Shown: positions 1 to 6,987, numbered from the stretch's first letter. The stretch: 10,637 nt of DNA from Alphaproteobacteria bacterium (GCA_020851015.1 JADZDN010000069.1:1-10637), one strand, 5' to 3'. Numbers and translations: made by a program. The notes: generated by a model from the sequence alone, not told the origin.

Positions 1-540
1 CCGCACCAGTTCTCCGGCGGCCAGCGCCAGCGGCTCGGCATCGCGCGCGCGCTCGCCGTCAATCCCGCGCTCATCATCGCCGACGAGCCGGTCTCGGCGC
101 TCGACGTCTCGGTCCAGGCGCAGGTGCTGAACCTGCTGATGGACCTGCAGGACGAGTTCAAGCTCGCCTACCTGTTCATCTCGCACGACCTGGGCGTGGT
201 CGAGCATATCGGCCATCGCATCGCCGTGATGTATCTCGGCAAGATCGTCGAGGTGGCGCCGAAGGAGGCGCTGTTCGCCGCCGCGCTGCACCCCTACACC
301 CAGGCGTTGATCGACGCCGCGCCGCTGCCCGACCCCCGGGTGCGGCGCGAGCGCCTGATGATCGAAGGCGACGTGCCGAGCCCGATCAATCCGCCCCCCG
401 GCTGCCGCTTCCACACGCGCTGCCCGTTCGCCGTGGCGCGATGCAGGTCCGAGGAGCCGGCCCTGCGCGAGACCGTGCCGGGGCGGCTGGTGGCCTGCCA
501 TCTGCGCCAGGACGGCGACATGGGCCCCCTCACGCGCTAG
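1..540 (+). CDS. Dipeptide/oligopeptide ABC importer ATPase, DppF/OppF type (C-terminal part, cut by window edge)
   Basis: This is the energy-coupling ATPase of a peptide-type importer, acting on the cytoplasmic face of the inner membrane. The frame is open from base 1, so about the first half of the protein, including Walker A, lies outside the window; 179 residues remain. It begins at the ABC signature (FSGGQRQR), followed by Walker B ([12 protein letters not shown]), the D-loop and the H-loop histidine (FISHDLG). The sequence [16 protein letters not shown] is typical of the F-type subunit of Dpp/Opp pairs. The C-terminal oligo_HPY extension follows ([12 protein letters not shown], then GDVPSP). 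Four cysteines (codons at 403, 421, 442 and 496) are spaced Cx5C, Cx6C and then a distal Cys. Equivalent cysteines hold an iron-sulfur cluster in some structurally studied Dpp ATPases, so a cluster here is inference. The cargo (dipeptide, oligopeptide, nickel or glutathione) cannot be told without the binding protein, which would be expected upstream. It is probably the last gene of its operon. Confidence 0.93.
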   Translation, partial: PHQFSGGQRQRLGIARALAVNPALIIADEPVSALDVSVQAQVLNLLMDLQDEFKLAYLFISHDLGVVEHIGHRIAVMYLGKIVEVAPKEALFAAALHPYTQALIDAAPLPDPRVRRERLMIEGDVPSPINPPPGCRFHTRCPFAVARCRSEEPALRETVPGRLVACHLRQDGDMGPLTR

Positions 541-562
541 GAACTCCGGCGACGGCCGCCCG

Positions 563-592
563 CTTCCCGCGCCGAAGGCTTGGTTGTATAAG
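563..592 (+). promoter_or_regulatory. Weak candidate promoter for the ABC exporter gene
   Basis: In the 71-base gap before the exporter, TATAAG at 587-592 resembles a sigma70 -10 box. The best -35 partner, CTTCCC at 563-568, is poor and 18 bases away. Transcription would start near 599, giving a leader of only about a dozen bases before the ATG at 612. The AT-rich hexamer stands out in a GC-rich gap, but read-through from the upstream importer gene is equally possible. Confidence 0.2.
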
Positions 593-611
593 CACGGCCC
601 CCGGGTGCAGG

Positions 612-2492
612 ATGCGGACCGTGCGTATCACACGCTTTTTCGAGACATTGCTGGAGCCGACCGCGCTGCCGCCCGACGCGCCGCCGCCATCGGGGCTGCT
701 CGCGTTCTATTGGCACTATGCAAGGCAGGCCCGGTTCCTGATGCTCGGCCTGTTCGTGGCGGGGTTCACGGTCGCGGTCCTCGATACGACGATCCCGGTT
801 TTCATCGGCCGCATCGTTGCGCTGATCTCCGCGCATCCGCCCGCGGCGCTGCTGGCCATCGTGTGGCCCGAGCTTCTGGGCATGGCCGGCGTGATGCTGG
901 TGGCGCGGCCGCTCGCGCTGCTGGCGCAGAATCTGATCACCAACCAGGCCGTGGCGGCGGGCCTGAGCAACCTGGTGCGCTGGCAGGCCCATTGGCACGT
1001 GGTGCGGCAGAGCTGGAGCTTCTTCCAGAACGACTTCGCCGGCCGCGTCGCCAATCGCGTGATGCAGACCGGGCCGGCCCTGCGGGAAAGCGTGGTCGCC
1101 GCCACCAACGCGGTCCTCTACATCCTGGTCTACGGCGGCAGCGCGATCGCGCTGATGGGGTCCAACGATTGGCGGCTGGCCGTGCCCGCGGGGCTGTGGT
1201 TCGCGAGCTACGTGATGCTGCTGCGCTATTTCGTGCCGCGCCTGCGCGACGGCTCGCGCCAGATGTCCGAGGTGCGATCGGCGCTGACCGGCCGGGTGGT
1301 CGACAGCTACACCAATATCCTGACGGTCAAGCTGTTCGCGCGGCCGAGCGACGAGGACCAGTTCGTGCGCTCCTCGGTCGACGAGCATACCGACGCGTTT
1401 CGCGGCCAGCTTCGGCTGATCACCCGGTTCAACCTGTCGCTCGTCGCGCTGAACGCGTCGATGGTGGTCGCGACCGCCAGCGTGGCGCTGTGGCTGTGGA
1501 CGGGCGGCGGCATCGCCATCGGCGCCGTCGCCATGGCCCTGCCGCTGACCTGGCAGATCGCCAATATCGCGGGATGGGTGGCGCAGAACGTGACGGCGAT
1601 CTTCGAGAATGTCGGCGTCGTGCAGGACGGCATGCGCTCGATCGCCGTGCCGCGGCAGATGCTGGACCCTCCCGATGCCGCGCCGCTGAAGGTCGACCGC
1701 GGCGGCATCCGCTTCGAGGGCGTGCGCTTCGGCTACGGCACGGCCAGGGGCGTGCTGAACGGCATCGACCTCTCGATCGCGCCCGGCGAGCGCGTCGGAC
1801 TGGTCGGCCGCTCGGGCGCCGGCAAGTCGACCCTGGTCAACCTGCTGCTGCGCTTCTACGAGCTGCAGTCCGGCCGCATTCTGATCGACGGACAGGATAT
1901 CGCGCACGTGACCCAGGAAAGCCTGCGAAGTCATATCGCGATGGTGACGCAGGACACTTCGCTGCTGCACCGCTCGATCCGCGACAATATCCGCTACGGC
2001 CGGCCCTGGGCGACGGAAGACGAGATCCGCGACGCGGCGGCGCGCGCCCAGGCGCTGGGCTTCATCGAGGCGGCCGAGGACTGGCACGGGCGGCGCGGCT
2101 TCGATGCCCATGTCGGCGAGCGCGGCGTCAAGCTGTCCGGCGGCCAGCGCCAGCGCATCGCGCTCGCGCGCGTGATCCTAAAGGACGCGCCGATCCTGGT
2201 GCTGGACGAAGCGACCTCGGCGCTCGACTCCGAGGTCGAGGCGGCGATCCAGGAGCAGCTCGACAGCCTGATGAAGGGTCGCACGGTCGTCGCCATCGCG
2301 CACCGCCTGTCGACCATCGCGCGGATGGACCGCCTGGTGGTGCTCGATCACGGCCGCGTGGTCGAAGAGGGCAATCACGGCGCCCTGCTGCAAGCCGGGG
2401 GCGCCTATGCCCGCATGTGGCACCGGCAATCCGGTGGCTTCCAGGCCCTGACGCCCGACGCCCATCTCGACACCACGCCGGTCGGCGGATAG
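612..2492 (+). CDS. ABC exporter half-transporter (fused transmembrane and ATPase domains, MsbA/multidrug type)
   Basis: This is an inner-membrane ABC exporter subunit of 626 residues, expected to work as a homodimer or paired half-transporter that drives export of lipid, drug or peptide-like substrates. After a proline-rich N-terminus come six likely membrane segments, near residues 43-59, 78-97, 163-185, 188-207, 275-297 and 299-320. The ATPase domain starts near 365. It shows Walker A GRSGAGKST at 399-407 (Lys405), the Q-loop in VTQD, signature LSGGQRQR at 508-515, Walker B ILVLDEATSALD at 528-539 with catalytic Glu533, and the switch His564. All catalytic residues are intact. The ATG at 612 is chosen because MRTVRITRFFETLLEP opens like related alphaproteobacterial exporters. 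An in-frame ATG at 441 would add 57 proline/arginine-rich residues and overlap the importer gene by 100 bases. The ribosome site before 612 is weak. No partner subunit, periplasmic adaptor or regulator is adjacent, so the substrate is unknown. Confidence 0.93.
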   Translation: MRTVRITRFFETLLEPTALPPDAPPPSGLLAFYWHYARQARFLMLGLFVAGFTVAVLDTTIPVFIGRIVALISAHPPAALLAIVWPELLGMAGVMLVARPLALLAQNLITNQAVAAGLSNLVRWQAHWHVVRQSWSFFQNDFAGRVANRVMQTGPALRESVVAATNAVLYILVYGGSAIALMGSNDWRLAVPAGLWFASYVMLLRYFVPRLRDGSRQMSEVRSALTGRVVDSYTNILTVKLFARPSDEDQFVRSSVDEHTDAFRGQLRLITRFNLSLVALNASMVVATASVALWLWTGGGIAIGAVAMALPLTWQIANIAGWVAQNVTAIFENVGVVQDGMRSIAVPRQMLDPPDAAPLKVDRGGIRFEGVRFGYGTARGVLNGIDLSIAPGERVGLVGRSGAGKSTLVNLLLRFYELQSGRILIDGQDIAHVTQESLRSHIAMVTQDTSLLHRSIRDNIRYGRPWATEDEIRDAAARAQALGFIEAAEDWHGRRGFDAHVGERGVKLSGGQRQRIALARVILKDAPILVLDEATSALDSEVEAAIQEQLDSLMKGRTVVAIAHRLSTIARMDRLVVLDHGRVVEEGNHGALLQAGGAYARMWHRQSGGFQALTPDAHLDTTPVGG

Positions 2493-2522
2493 CCGGGCGC
2501 GAGCGACGATCGGCGAGTCGAC

Positions 2523-2539
2523 CGCAACAACCGGTTGCG
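2523..2539 (+). other. Hairpin between the exporter and the Tat-exported gene
   Basis: CGCAAC (2523-2528) and GTTGCG (2534-2539) form a perfect 6-bp stem with a 5-base loop, 30 bases after the exporter stop. It is followed only by TT and a mixed sequence, so it is not a convincing Rho-independent terminator. It could slow transcription or be chance. It overlaps the -35 part of the candidate promoter for the next gene. Confidence 0.25.
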
Positions 2540-2563
2540 TTACCGGACGCCGGGCCCAAGAAT
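2535..2563 (+). promoter_or_regulatory. Candidate promoter for the Tat-exported protein gene
   Basis: TTGCGT (2535-2540), a 17-base spacer and AAGAAT (2558-2563) make a modest sigma70-like match, three and four of six bases respectively. Transcription would start near 2570, leaving a leader of about 29 bases. That leader carries a small TGCC-GAAC-GGCA hairpin (2568-2579) just before the ribosome site AGAGGAA (2586-2592). The spacing is right but neither hexamer is strong. Confidence 0.25.
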
Positions 2564-2598
2564 AGCCTGCCGAACGGCAAGCAATAGAGGAATCCGGC

Positions 2599-4164
2599 AT
2601 GACGCTAACCCGACGCAACCTTATTACCGGCGCGGGGGCCGCGGCAGTGGCACCGGCTCTGCCCGCCGCCGCGGTTGGACCATGGCGCGCCGAGGTCGAT
2701 TTCGGCAATGGCACCGTTTGGAAATTCGACCAGGCCCAGGCCGTCGACAAGGGCAGCATCGTGCAGCCCGCCTTCACCCAGAAATGCCTGCGCCATGCGC
2801 CCGCCGGCATCCCGATGCACGTGGATTTCCGTCCCGATGCCGACGGCGCGCGCCAGGAGGTTGTGTTCGAGCTTTGCAAGTTCGGTGCGACCGACAAGAA
2901 TCTCGGGGCCTATACGGCGCGCATCTACGACGGCGCGACCCTGATCGCGACCCAGGCGGTTCCCAAACACTACGGCGCCGCGCGCTGGCGCTGGCAGTCG
3001 GCGAGGCGGCCTCGGCGCAGGACGGCGGCGGAGTTGATCGCCGCCAAGCAGGTGCCTCCCTACGACAAGGCGGCGCCGCGGCGCGCAGAACCCGGTCGCG
3101 TAATGGCTAAGTACAAACCGATGGCGTGGACCGAACTTGGTTTTGCCGGCGACATGGGGGCGACGGGGGAGCGCCCGGAAATCGGCCTGGTCACGGAGGC
3201 GGTCGCGCGCTGGCTGGTGCTCCAGGACGATCCTTCCTTTGACTCCATGATGGAGCAGGCGGAGGCACACGCCACGATGCCGGTGCATTTCCGCGATGCG
3301 ACGGGCAGTGCCGTGTCGATCGACCGCGAGCCGAATGCGTCCAGCTACTATGACCGCGCGGCAGTCGGCGCGAATCCCTGGTATTCGTACGATCCGGCGA
3401 ACGCCTATGTCTTGCGTCCGGAATCGGCGCACTATCCGAACCAGTGTTACGTCGCCTACATGGCGACGTTCGACCCCTTTCTGCTGGAGGAGCTCCAATT
3501 CGCGGCCAACTATTTCCAATTGGCGCAGAACCCCGCCTATCGCGGACTGGCCAAGGGATCATTGCTGGGTAACCAGACGCGTGGCGTTGCCTGGACCCTG
3601 CACATCTGGGCCTGCGCGGCGATGGCCACCCAGGCCGTGCCGGGATGGCTGCTGCCGAAGACCTATTTCGTCGGCAAGCTGGAGCACAACCGCAGCGAAT
3701 TCGACCGGCTCTACCTCAAGGGCGGCTCCAACAACAGCTTCAACAAACTGCATATCGCGTGCGACCAGTCGCCCAATCACGTCGCGCCTTGGCAGCAGGA
3801 CATGCTGAGCGCGTCGCTTGCCTGCGTCGCCCGCATGTTTCCGGAGTGGGCGCCGCAATATGCTTGGCAGTTCCGGCAGGCGGTGGAACGGACCAACGGC
3901 ACTTCGGGCTATCCGCGAAGCCAGGCGATCCAGTACTATTTCGATAAGGTGGCCACCGCGGCGAGTTGGGCCGAACTGGCGGCGAAGCAGGGTCTGAAGG
4001 AAACGCCCGATGGCAAGTTCCCTCCCAAATCCGACGCGTCCTACATCGGCTACTTGCGGGGGGCCCTCAAGCTCGGCGTCTTGAACAACCAGCCGGACGC
4101 CGCAACGTCATTGGCCTATGTCGACCCGCAAGCGCCGAGTGTCTCGATGCGCTGGTCGTTCTAA
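2599..4164 (+). CDS. Tat-exported protein of unknown function, possible alpha/alpha-barrel fold
   Basis: I do not recognise a named function. The 521-residue product starts at an ATG six bases after a good ribosome site (AGAGGAA, 2586-2592). Its N-terminus is a twin-arginine signal: TRRNLIT at residues 4-10, an alanine-rich core and a likely AXA cleavage after Ala25, so a folded periplasmic protein is expected. Residues about 28-130 look beta-rich, and 131-145 form a very basic linker. From about 175 onward it is mainly helical with conserved-looking blocks: ERPEIGLVTEAVARWL (191-206), PVHFRD (228-233), FLLEELQFAANY (294-305), NQTRGVAWTL (325-334) and APWQQD (396-401). From memory, similar blocks occur in uncharacterised proteobacterial proteins; the helical-hairpin pattern suggests an alpha/alpha-barrel such as those of polysaccharide lyases or glycosidases, but this is inference. 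Codon use is less GC-biased than in neighbouring genes, which hints at acquisition. It ends in tandem stops TAA TAG and faces the reductase gene. Confidence 0.85.
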   Translation: MTLTRRNLITGAGAAAVAPALPAAAVGPWRAEVDFGNGTVWKFDQAQAVDKGSIVQPAFTQKCLRHAPAGIPMHVDFRPDADGARQEVVFELCKFGATDKNLGAYTARIYDGATLIATQAVPKHYGAARWRWQSARRPRRRTAAELIAAKQVPPYDKAAPRRAEPGRVMAKYKPMAWTELGFAGDMGATGERPEIGLVTEAVARWLVLQDDPSFDSMMEQAEAHATMPVHFRDATGSAVSIDREPNASSYYDRAAVGANPWYSYDPANAYVLRPESAHYPNQCYVAYMATFDPFLLEELQFAANYFQLAQNPAYRGLAKGSLLGNQTRGVAWTLHIWACAAMATQAVPGWLLPKTYFVGKLEHNRSEFDRLYLKGGSNNSFNKLHIACDQSPNHVAPWQQDMLSASLACVARMFPEWAPQYAWQFRQAVERTNGTSGYPRSQAIQYYFDKVATAASWAELAAKQGLKETPDGKFPPKSDASYIGYLRGALKLGVLNNQPDAATSLAYVDPQAPSVSMRWSF

Positions 4165-4299
4165 TAGCCGGTCGCCTGCCGGCGCGGGAGGGATGTGATC
4201 GGCGTCATACCGTCGCCCAGGGCGGTTTCCTGCTGAAGGACACGCTGCTCGCCGAGATCGCCGCGGCACAGGTGTCGCTCGGCTGGTGCCCAACGAGAT

Positions 4300-4351
4300 C
4301 GGTGCCGCCACAGCCGGGGGTCGCCGGCTCGGCCCTACATCGCCGGCACCG
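4300..4351 (-). terminator. Nested stem-loop at the end of the reductase gene, possible terminator
   Basis: Two nested inverted repeats lie in the convergent gap. The outer arms, CGGTGCCG (4300-4307) and CGGCACCG (4344-4351), pair over 8 bases. The inner arms, AGCCGG (4312-4317) and CCGGCT (4324-4329), pair over 6 bases with a 6-base loop. The outer arm runs through the reductase stop codon (4335-4337). There is no run of T on either strand, so intrinsic termination is uncertain; mRNA 3'-end protection is another option. A second, weaker hairpin (GCCGG 4167-4171, CCGGC 4179-4183) follows the stop of the facing gene. The remainder of the 4165-4334 gap holds no gene I can support. Confidence 0.3.
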
Positions 4352-6671
4352 CCTCGGGCGGATCGAAGGCTTGGATCGGCGGAAGATTGCCGGTAAAGCG
4401 CTCGACCTCGACGGTGGTCAACTGGCCCGTGCAGCCCTGCGCCAGCGATGATGTGCCGACATCGCGCGTCAGGACGTTCGGATTGCCGTGCACGCAGAGG
4501 GAGTTGTCTTCCGCCGGGTCCATCGGGTCGTACCACGCCCCGGTCGGCAGCTGCACCACGCCCCGGCGGATGCCGTCGCTCAGGCGCACGGCGGCAAGGC
4601 AGGCGCCGCGCTCGTTGAACAGGCGGACGATGTCGCCTTCGGCGATGCCGCGCTTCGCGGCGTCGGCGGGGTGCATCGTCGCGACCTCCCGGCCGCGAAG
4701 CGTGGCGCCGTCGCTGAAGCCGCCGAAGTCGAGCTGGCTGTGGAGCCGCGTCGCCGGCTGGTTGGCGACGAGATAGAGCGGCGCCGCCGCGCTTGGTACG
4801 TCCGAAGGCCTCAGCCACGCCGGGTGCCCGGGACAATCGGCATCGCCATGCGCGTCGATCTTGGCAGAGTACACCTCGATCTTGCCGCTTGGGGTCTGCA
4901 GCTTGTTCGCTTGGGGATCTTCGCGGAAGCGGCGGAGCTTGCCGCCATCGTCCGCGTGCTGCGGCAGGACCAGGCCTTCGCTGTGCCAGAACGCGTCGAA
5001 GTCCGGCGCGTCCTGGCCGCCGGCGACTATCGCCTGTCGCGTGGGCTCGTAGAGATGGGCCAGCCACTGGCGCACCGTGCGCCCTTCGGTGAAGGCCTCG
5101 CGCGCGCCCAGCCGATCGGCCAGGTCGGCGAAGATCGCATAGTCGTCGCGCGCCTCGCCCACGGGCGGCAGCACGGGATGCATCGGGACCAGCAGCGGGT
5201 CGTTGCTGTTCGCCCCGATGTCCTCGCGCTCCAGCGTCATCGTGCAGGGCAGCACGATGTCGGCATGGCGCGCGGTCGCGGTCCAGGCGAGCTCGTGCAC
5301 CACGAAGCTGTCCACCTGGGCGAAGGCGCGGCGCAGGCGGTTCAGGTCCTGGTGATGATGGAAGGGATTGCCGCCGGCCCAGTAGACGAGGCGGATGTCG
5401 GGATAGGTCCGGGTCTCGCCGTTGTAGCGGTAGGTCGTGCCGGGCTGGAGCAGCATGTCGGCGATGCGCGCTACCGGGATGAAGTCGAGCACGCCGTTGC
5501 GGCCTTGCGAGAGGGTTGGGATGGGCACGGCGTTCAGGCGCCGGCCGTAGTAGCCGATGGCGCCGAGCGCGTAGCCGTAGCCGCCGCCGGGCAGGCCGAT
5601 CTGTCCCAGCGCGGCGGCCAGCACGGCGCCCATCCACGCGGGCTGCTCGCCATGCTCGGCGCGCTGCAGCGAATGCGCCACGACGATCAGCGAGCGGCGG
5701 CCGGCGAGGCGCCGCGCCAGCGCGCGGATCGCGTCGGCGGGAGCGCCCGTGATGCCGGCGGCCCAGGCCGCGTCCTTGGCCCGGCCGTCAGTCTCTCCCA
5801 GCAGGTAGCGCTCGAAGATCGGCCAGCCCACGGTGCAGCGCTCGAGGAAAGCCTTGTCGTGCAGCCCCTCGACGACCAGCGTGTGTACCAGGCCCAGCAT
5901 GAAGGCCGTGTCGGTTCCGGGGACGGCGCTTATCCACTCCGCGCCGGCTTCCTCGGGCAGGTCGGCGCGCAAGGGGCCGACCAGCACGAACGCGCAGCCG
6001 CGCTTGCGGGCCCGTTCCATCGCGCCACGCTCGACATGCTGGCTGATGCCGCCACCGGCGACGGCGCTGTTTTTCAACGCCATGCCCCCGAAGGCGAGTA
6101 CGATGTCGCTGTGTCCGGCGATCTGCTCCCAGGTGACGTTGCGCTTGGTCAGGTCCTCGTACTCGTCGAGCACCTGCGGCAGGATCACCGAGGAGGCGCC
6201 CGAGCTGTAGCTGTTGACCGACTTCACATAGCCGCCGATCGCGGTGTTGAGGAAGCGGTGGATCTGGCTCTGCGCGTGGTGGAAGCGCCCGGCGCTGGCC
6301 CAGCCATAGGAGCCGCCGAAGACCGCGCCCGGCCCATGCCGGTCGCGCACGCGCGCGAGTTCGGTGCCGAGCAGGTCCAGCACCCTGTCCCAGGACACCG
6401 CGACGAATTCGTCGCGGCCGCGCCGCGGGTCGGGGCCGGGCCCCCGCTCCAGCCAGCCGCGCCTGACCATTGGCCGCTCGATCCGCACCCGATGGCGCAA
6501 CGCGTTCGGGAAGTTCTCCAGTATGTGGCTCGGGTCGGGATCGCCGGGGTGCGGCCGCACCTCCAGCTTGTTGTCCTTCCACCGTGCCGAGAATACCCCC
6601 CAGTGCGAGGTATGCGGGACGAACCCGGCTTCCTGCGAAGTTTGACGTTGCGACGTGCTTACCAAGGCCAT
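4335..6671 (-). CDS. Molybdopterin oxidoreductase, biotin sulfoxide reductase/TMAO-DMSO reductase family (BisC-like)
   Basis: This 778-residue product belongs to the single-subunit DMSO reductase family, which uses a bis-molybdopterin guanine dinucleotide cofactor to reduce S- or N-oxides. It opens with HTSHWGVFSA (residues 20-29), typical of the family, and has no N-terminal Cys cluster, so no Fe-S centre. YGWASAG (122-128) holds the active-site Trp124. SYSSGAS (154-160) aligns with the DYSTGAA motif of DMSO reductase, making Ser156 the likely molybdenum ligand. The C-terminal dinucleotide-binding domain runs from about 630 to 760 (NQPATRLHSQLDFG, then GNPNVLTRDVGTSSLAQGC). Its length is close to that of E. 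coli BisC. There is no Tat signal or membrane segment, which suggests a cytoplasmic enzyme like BisC rather than periplasmic TorA/DorA; a role in reducing biotin or methionine sulfoxide is inference. The ATG is preceded by a weak GGAA ribosome site. No cytochrome, chaperone or membrane subunit is adjacent, and the gene faces the Tat-exported gene convergently. Confidence 0.93.
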   Translation of the reverse strand: MALVSTSQRQTSQEAGFVPHTSHWGVFSARWKDNKLEVRPHPGDPDPSHILENFPNALRHRVRIERPMVRRGWLERGPGPDPRRGRDEFVAVSWDRVLDLLGTELARVRDRHGPGAVFGGSYGWASAGRFHHAQSQIHRFLNTAIGGYVKSVNSYSSGASSVILPQVLDEYEDLTKRNVTWEQIAGHSDIVLAFGGMALKNSAVAGGGISQHVERGAMERARKRGCAFVLVGPLRADLPEEAGAEWISAVPGTDTAFMLGLVHTLVVEGLHDKAFLERCTVGWPIFERYLLGETDGRAKDAAWAAGITGAPADAIRALARRLAGRRSLIVVAHSLQRAEHGEQPAWMGAVLAAALGQIGLPGGGYGYALGAIGYYGRRLNAVPIPTLSQGRNGVLDFIPVARIADMLLQPGTTYRYNGETRTYPDIRLVYWAGGNPFHHHQDLNRLRRAFAQVDSFVVHELAWTATARHADIVLPCTMTLEREDIGANSNDPLLVPMHPVLPPVGEARDDYAIFADLADRLGAREAFTEGRTVRQWLAHLYEPTRQAIVAGGQDAPDFDAFWHSEGLVLPQHADDGGKLRRFREDPQANKLQTPSGKIEVYSAKIDAHGDADCPGHPAWLRPSDVPSAAAPLYLVANQPATRLHSQLDFGGFSDGATLRGREVATMHPADAAKRGIAEGDIVRLFNERGACLAAVRLSDGIRRGVVQLPTGAWYDPMDPAEDNSLCVHGNPNVLTRDVGTSSLAQGCTGQLTTVEVERFTGNLPPIQAFDPPEAVPAM

Positions 6672-6747
6672 GGCGTTCCATCCGAAGCTGTCCAGGGAAG
6701 CGCGAGCGCGCAGCCCGTCGTTACGGTGTTGCGGCAGCCAGCGACAA

Positions 6748-6769
6748 TTAATAGCGCCTGGGCATGCCC
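6748..6769 (-). promoter_or_regulatory. Possible control region upstream of the reductase gene
   Basis: On the minus strand a -10-like TATTAA lies at 6753-6748, about 75 bases before the reductase ATG. Seven bases upstream of it lies the perfect 10-base palindrome GGGCATGCCC (6760-6769), where a spacer or operator would sit. I see no clear -35 hexamer, so a sigma70 promoter without activator would be weak. The AT-rich patch and palindrome stand out from the sequence around them. Confidence 0.2.
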
Positions 6770-6818
6770 GATCTAGGATGCCGCGGCCGCGTCAGTCGAT
6801 TGTACCTGCGCGCGGCAA

Positions 6819-6827
6819 TGGTTGGGG
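6819..6827 (-). repeat. 9-base copy of the tRNA-Gln 3' terminus
   Basis: On the minus strand CCCCAACCA occurs at 6827-6819, identical to the last nine bases of the tRNA gene (6853-6845), with 17 bases between the two copies. After the copies the tracts read ATTG and TTG, so the similarity extends slightly with one base missing. It might be a scar of integration at the tRNA 3' end, a partial duplication, or chance. The copy also forms one side of a small AATGG/CCATT hairpin. Confidence 0.35.
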
Positions 6828-6844
6828 AGCCATTTCGGATCAAT

Positions 6845-6918
6845 TGGTTGGGGGACTAGGATTCGAACCTAGACTGGCGGAGTCAGAGTCCGCTGTCCTA
6901 CCGTTAGACGATCCCCCA
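6845..6918 (-). tRNA. tRNA-Gln (anticodon CTG)
   Basis: This 74-base gene folds as a full cloverleaf on the minus strand and reads CAG codons. The acceptor stem pairs TGGGGGA (6918-6912) with TCCCCCA (6855-6849), then discriminator A and an encoded CCA end (6847-6845). The D arm is GTCT/GGAC with the conserved GG in its loop. The anticodon stem GCGGA/TCCGC encloses loop CTCTGAC, giving anticodon CTG. The variable loop is CAGT, and the T arm CTAGG/CCTAG encloses TTCGAAT. The layout matches bacterial glutamine tRNAs base for base in arm lengths. It stands alone, upstream of and in the same direction as the reductase gene, and divergent from ppx. Confidence 0.97.
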
Positions 6919-6962
6919 CCGGGATCTGCGCTGGGCCGGCGGCACCCTCCAGGGGGCGTCCG

Positions 6963-6987
6963 GACCGCGGGGGCGGTCATTAGCACA
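6963..6987 (-). promoter_or_regulatory. Candidate extended -10 promoter for tRNA-Gln, with start-site dyad
   Basis: On the minus strand TGT (6987-6985) directly precedes GCTAAT (6984-6979), an extended -10 arrangement. The -35 region is not clear. Transcription would start near 6972, about 54 bases before the mature tRNA 5' end. The bases after the -10 are all G/C-rich, as in promoters under stringent control. They form a 6-bp dyad, GACCGC (6963-6968) and GCGGTC (6973-6978) with four bases between, centred on the predicted start. Confidence 0.35.

Noticed and set aside
13..32. A 20-base identical match between the importer ATPase (13-32) and the exporter (2136-2155).
   Set aside because: It encodes the SGGQRQR signature in both ATPases with the same preferred codons; it is functional conservation, not a mobile repeat.
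441..611. Upstream in-frame ATG that would lengthen the ABC exporter by 57 residues.
   Set aside because: It overlaps the importer ATPase by 100 bases, and the added segment is proline/arginine/alanine-rich shadow sequence without family resemblance.
4488..6776. A 762-residue open frame on the + strand antisense to the reductase, and a 509-residue one on the - strand in another frame.
   Set aside because: Composition is dominated by Arg, Ala, Gly and Val with no domain; both arise from GC-rich third-position bias opposite a clear molybdopterin enzyme.
6836..6844. TTGAT on the minus strand near the reductase upstream region, resembling half of an FNR box.
   Set aside because: The second half ATCAA is missing at the required spacing, so there is no FNR site to claim.
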